Source of the DNA: Chitinophagaceae bacterium
GTDB taxonomy: Bacteria > Bacteroidota > Bacteroidia > Chitinophagales > Chitinophagaceae
Direction: 5' to 3'
DNA: 8,022 nt
NCBI GenBank assembly: GCA_017882205.1
Contig: JADGPY010000368.1
Coordinates: forward strand, 1 to 8,022
Shown here: piece by piece, positions 6,381-8,022 of the stretch
Numbering within the stretch: the stretch's first letter is position 1
Layout: the number at the start of each line of letters is the position of its first letter
Made by a program: the position numbers and the translations under genes
The notes under the pieces: model-generated
Database searches by the model: none
What the model was told of the DNA's origin: nothing
The model's input: only the letters and a program-made list of their open reading frames with translations

Positions 6381-7538
6381 TTGTCCAAATCAGAAACATA
6401 CAATATAATTTTCCTTGGTTCCGGGTGTGCATCCTTGAGCATCCTGGTTCGAATGATCAACTCAAATAAATTCTCAGATAAGAAAATCCTGCTTATAGAT
6501 AAAGAGGAAAAAAATAAAAATGACCGCACCTGGTGCTTCTGGGAAAAGGATGCAGGATGTTTTGAATCTATTGTATACAAAAGTTGGCATGGCTTGCATT
6601 TCATAAGCGATCATTCAGATATTGCACTTGATATCAGCCCTTATAAATACAAAATGATAAGGGGAATTGACTTCTACGATTATTGCTTTAACAGGATTCA
6701 AACTCAATCTAATATTACCATCTTACATGGTGAAGTATCATATCTGGCTGAAAATAATTTCAGACCATCATTGAACGGGAACATGTTGAATATTCAAAAT
6801 GCGATTGTTTTTAATTCAATTTATATTCCTTCATCCTCTCAAAAAACAAGTTTTCATTTTAAACAACATTTTAAAGGCTGGATAATAGAAACAGACGAGC
6901 CTATTTTCGATCCAGGCAATGCCACCCTGATGGATTTCCGGGTAGACCAGTCTTTAGGAACAACCTTCGTCTATGTATTACCCTTCAGCTCGAATAAGGC
7001 GCTTGTTGAGTACACACTCTTCAATAAAATACTAATGAGCTCAGATGAATATGATGTTCAGTTAAAATTATATATTGAACGGTTTTTAGGCTCACCACGT
7101 TTTAAGATCCTTGAAGAAGAAATGGGTATGATCCCCATGACCAGCGAAACATTTGCAGGATTTAAAAATGGCATGTTCAATATTGGCACAGCAGGTGGAC
7201 AAACAAAGGCTTCCACCGGCTATACTTTTAAGTTTATTCAAAAACAAGCCGACAGCATTGTTCGGCAAATGCTGGCAGATCAGCATCCTGCTAAAAAGAA
7301 TCCTACTCCAAAAAGATTTCTTTTTTACGATAATACTTTATTGCACATACTATCAGAAGAACAACTGCCTGGAAAAAAAATATTTGAGCATTTGTTTAGA
7401 AGAAATAAAGCATCGTCTGTTTTTAAATTCCTTGACAATGAATCCTCACTTTCGGAAGAGCTTAGGATTATTAATAGTCTTCCAAAAAAAATATTCATCC
7501 AAGCAGGGGCGAAGGAATTTGTTAGACTTTTCTTTTAA
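6381..7538 (+). CDS. crtY: Lycopene beta-cyclase (CrtY type flavoprotein)
   Basis: Cyclises the two ends of lycopene to give beta-carotene. The 385 residues match single-chain CrtY rather than the small CrtYc/CrtYd membrane proteins. The N-terminal dinucleotide fold is FLGSGCASLSI (11-21) with Asp40 ending the second strand. Family motifs follow: DRTWCFWE (48-55), HFKGWIIET, LMDFRV, LPFSSNKALVEYTLF (200-214), EEMGMIPMT and GTAGGQTKASTGYTF (269-283). The start must be TTG at 6381: an in-frame TAG lies at 6375 and no ATG or GTG occurs before the FAD-binding motif. It follows crtZ after a 76-base gap occupied mainly by the inverted repeat, so it may be read through from the operon or have its own unseen promoter. 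It is convergent with umuC, 11 bases away, with no evident terminator. Confidence 0.94.
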   Translation: MSKSETYNIIFLGSGCASLSILVRMINSNKFSDKKILLIDKEEKNKNDRTWCFWEKDAGCFESIVYKSWHGLHFISDHSDIALDISPYKYKMIRGIDFYDYCFNRIQTQSNITILHGEVSYLAENNFRPSLNGNMLNIQNAIVFNSIYIPSSSQKTSFHFKQHFKGWIIETDEPIFDPGNATLMDFRVDQSLGTTFVYVLPFSSNKALVEYTLFNKILMSSDEYDVQLKLYIERFLGSPRFKILEEEMGMIPMTSETFAGFKNGMFNIGTAGGQTKASTGYTFKFIQKQADSIVRQMLADQHPAKKNPTPKRFLFYDNTLLHILSEEQLPGKKIFEHLFRRNKASSVFKFLDNESSLSEELRIINSLPKKIFIQAGAKEFVRLFF

Positions 7539-7549
7539 CAACAATTTTC

Positions 7550-8022
7550 TTATATCACTTCCCTTAATTCATTCCACCTTGAAGTATAAAGTGGAGACCG
7601 CATAGCCTGCCTCATTTTCCATTTATGGTCTAACCCGGATGACGCAAATTTCAGCGCTTCACTTCCCATACTTAAATTAATATTATCAATGGTATCCATT
7701 AATGAATTTGCTTGATTGATTGCCATGGTTGAAAAAAAACTTCGCTGTATACTGTTTTCGGGCACGAGGTCACTTAAGATCACTCCAGCCTTTAGATACC
7801 TCGATCCTTCCTTATATAACTTTTCAACCAATGGAAATGCATGGCTGATCAATTCATTCGTTGTAGATGTAGCAGTTGGTAGGATAGAGGTGAGCCCAAA
7901 ATTTTGGGGAGTATATTCATAGGCTTTCTTATAATCGTTGGTAACCACAAAAACATACATCTGTTGAGCGCAACAATGTTGTCTCCTTAGCTTTTCAGCA
8001 GCACGCGATACATAAGAAGCTA
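7550..8022 (-). CDS. umuC: DNA polymerase V catalytic subunit UmuC, C-terminal part (5' end outside window)
   Basis: The last 156 residues of a Y-family translesion polymerase subunit. The frame stays open to the window edge. Upstream of the internal Met at 7960 it reads RAAEKLRRQHCCAQQ, so that Met is not the start. This EKLRRQ...VFVVTN block, followed by KLYKEGSRYLKAGVIL, is the little-finger domain of UmuC. The end, with DTIDNINLSMGSEALKFA and HKWKMRQAMRSPLYTSRWNEL, is the DUF4113-like tail found on UmuC but not on DinB. The polymerase active site is off the window, so catalytic integrity cannot be judged. UmuC with UmuD' bypasses DNA lesions under the SOS response. A umuD gene would be expected beyond the right edge. 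It has no metabolic link to the convergent carotenoid genes. Confidence 0.93.
   Translation of the reverse strand, partial: ASYVSRAAEKLRRQHCCAQQMYVFVVTNDYKKAYEYTPQNFGLTSILPTATSTTNELISHAFPLVEKLYKEGSRYLKAGVILSDLVPENSIQRSFFSTMAINQANSLMDTIDNINLSMGSEALKFASSGLDHKWKMRQAMRSPLYTSRWNELREVI

Noticed and set aside
6417..6434. Imperfect GxGxxG in CrtY (GSGCAS, third Gly replaced by Ser)
   Set aside because: As I recall, CrtY proteins elsewhere (e.g. Pantoea, GxGLAN) also lack the third glycine, so this is ordinary family variation.
7539..7549. Bidirectional terminator between crtY and umuC
   Set aside because: Only 11 bases, T/A rich, without any inverted repeat that could form a hairpin.
7153..7605. 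150-codon + strand ORF inside crtY
   Set aside because: Overlaps the conserved crtY motifs in another frame, has low-complexity content and no recognisable domain; a shadow ORF.
7958..7960. ATG (minus strand) at 7960 as the start of the last gene
   Set aside because: The upstream in-frame sequence encodes conserved UmuC residues (EKLRRQ), so the gene continues past the window end.
1..8022. A hidden novel defence, mobile or RNA-based system
   Set aside because: I read both strands and saw no transposase, recombinase, toxin-antitoxin pair, CRISPR array or structured RNA beyond the repeats listed; every long stretch is explained by known families.

Overview
The window looks like chromosomal DNA of a pigmented Bacteroidota, probably Chitinophagaceae- or Sphingobacteriia-like. 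I infer this from the AT-rich composition, the lack of strong Shine-Dalgarno sites, TAnnTTTG-type -7 elements, and the family flavour of every protein (Bacteroidota-type CrtI/CrtB/idi/CrtZ/CrtY, UmuC with a DUF4113-like tail, and the surface-sugar genes). The genus-level guess is inference.

Layout. (1) Positions 1-2633 hold the end of a surface-polysaccharide locus. It comprises a 5'-truncated NAD-dependent sugar epimerase/dehydratase closed by a clear rho-independent terminator, then a DegT/DnrJ/EryC1 (LegC-like) PLP aminotransferase, and 17 bases later a monotopic phosphoglycosyl transferase that would start lipid-linked glycan assembly. (2) Positions 2634-2857 have no gene. They are mostly filled by a 174-base MITE-like palindrome with 37-base imperfect terminal inverted repeats. 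(3) Positions 2858-7538 hold a carotenoid locus, all on the + strand, in the order crtI, crtB, idi, crtZ, crtY. A second inverted repeat (6266-6341), with an arm beginning like the first repeat, lies across the 3' end of crtZ and supplies its last 12 codons and stop. (4) Positions 7550-8022 hold the C-terminal part of umuC (DNA polymerase V catalytic subunit) on the - strand, convergent with crtY.

How the genes work together. Idi balances IPP and DMAPP. A GGPP synthase (crtE, not in the window) would supply GGPP. CrtB condenses two GGPP to phytoene, CrtI desaturates it to lycopene, CrtY cyclises the ends to beta-carotene, and CrtZ hydroxylates the rings, so the predicted end product is zeaxanthin. 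The upstream aminotransferase and phosphoglycosyl transferase belong to a separate amino-sugar/glycan pathway.

I see no rRNA, tRNA, CRISPR array, transposase or clearly new system. The features most worth a second look are the two inverted-repeat elements, the repeat-encoded tail of CrtZ, an Asn at the usual nucleophile position of the phosphoglycosyl transferase, and three genes whose frames allow only TTG starts.
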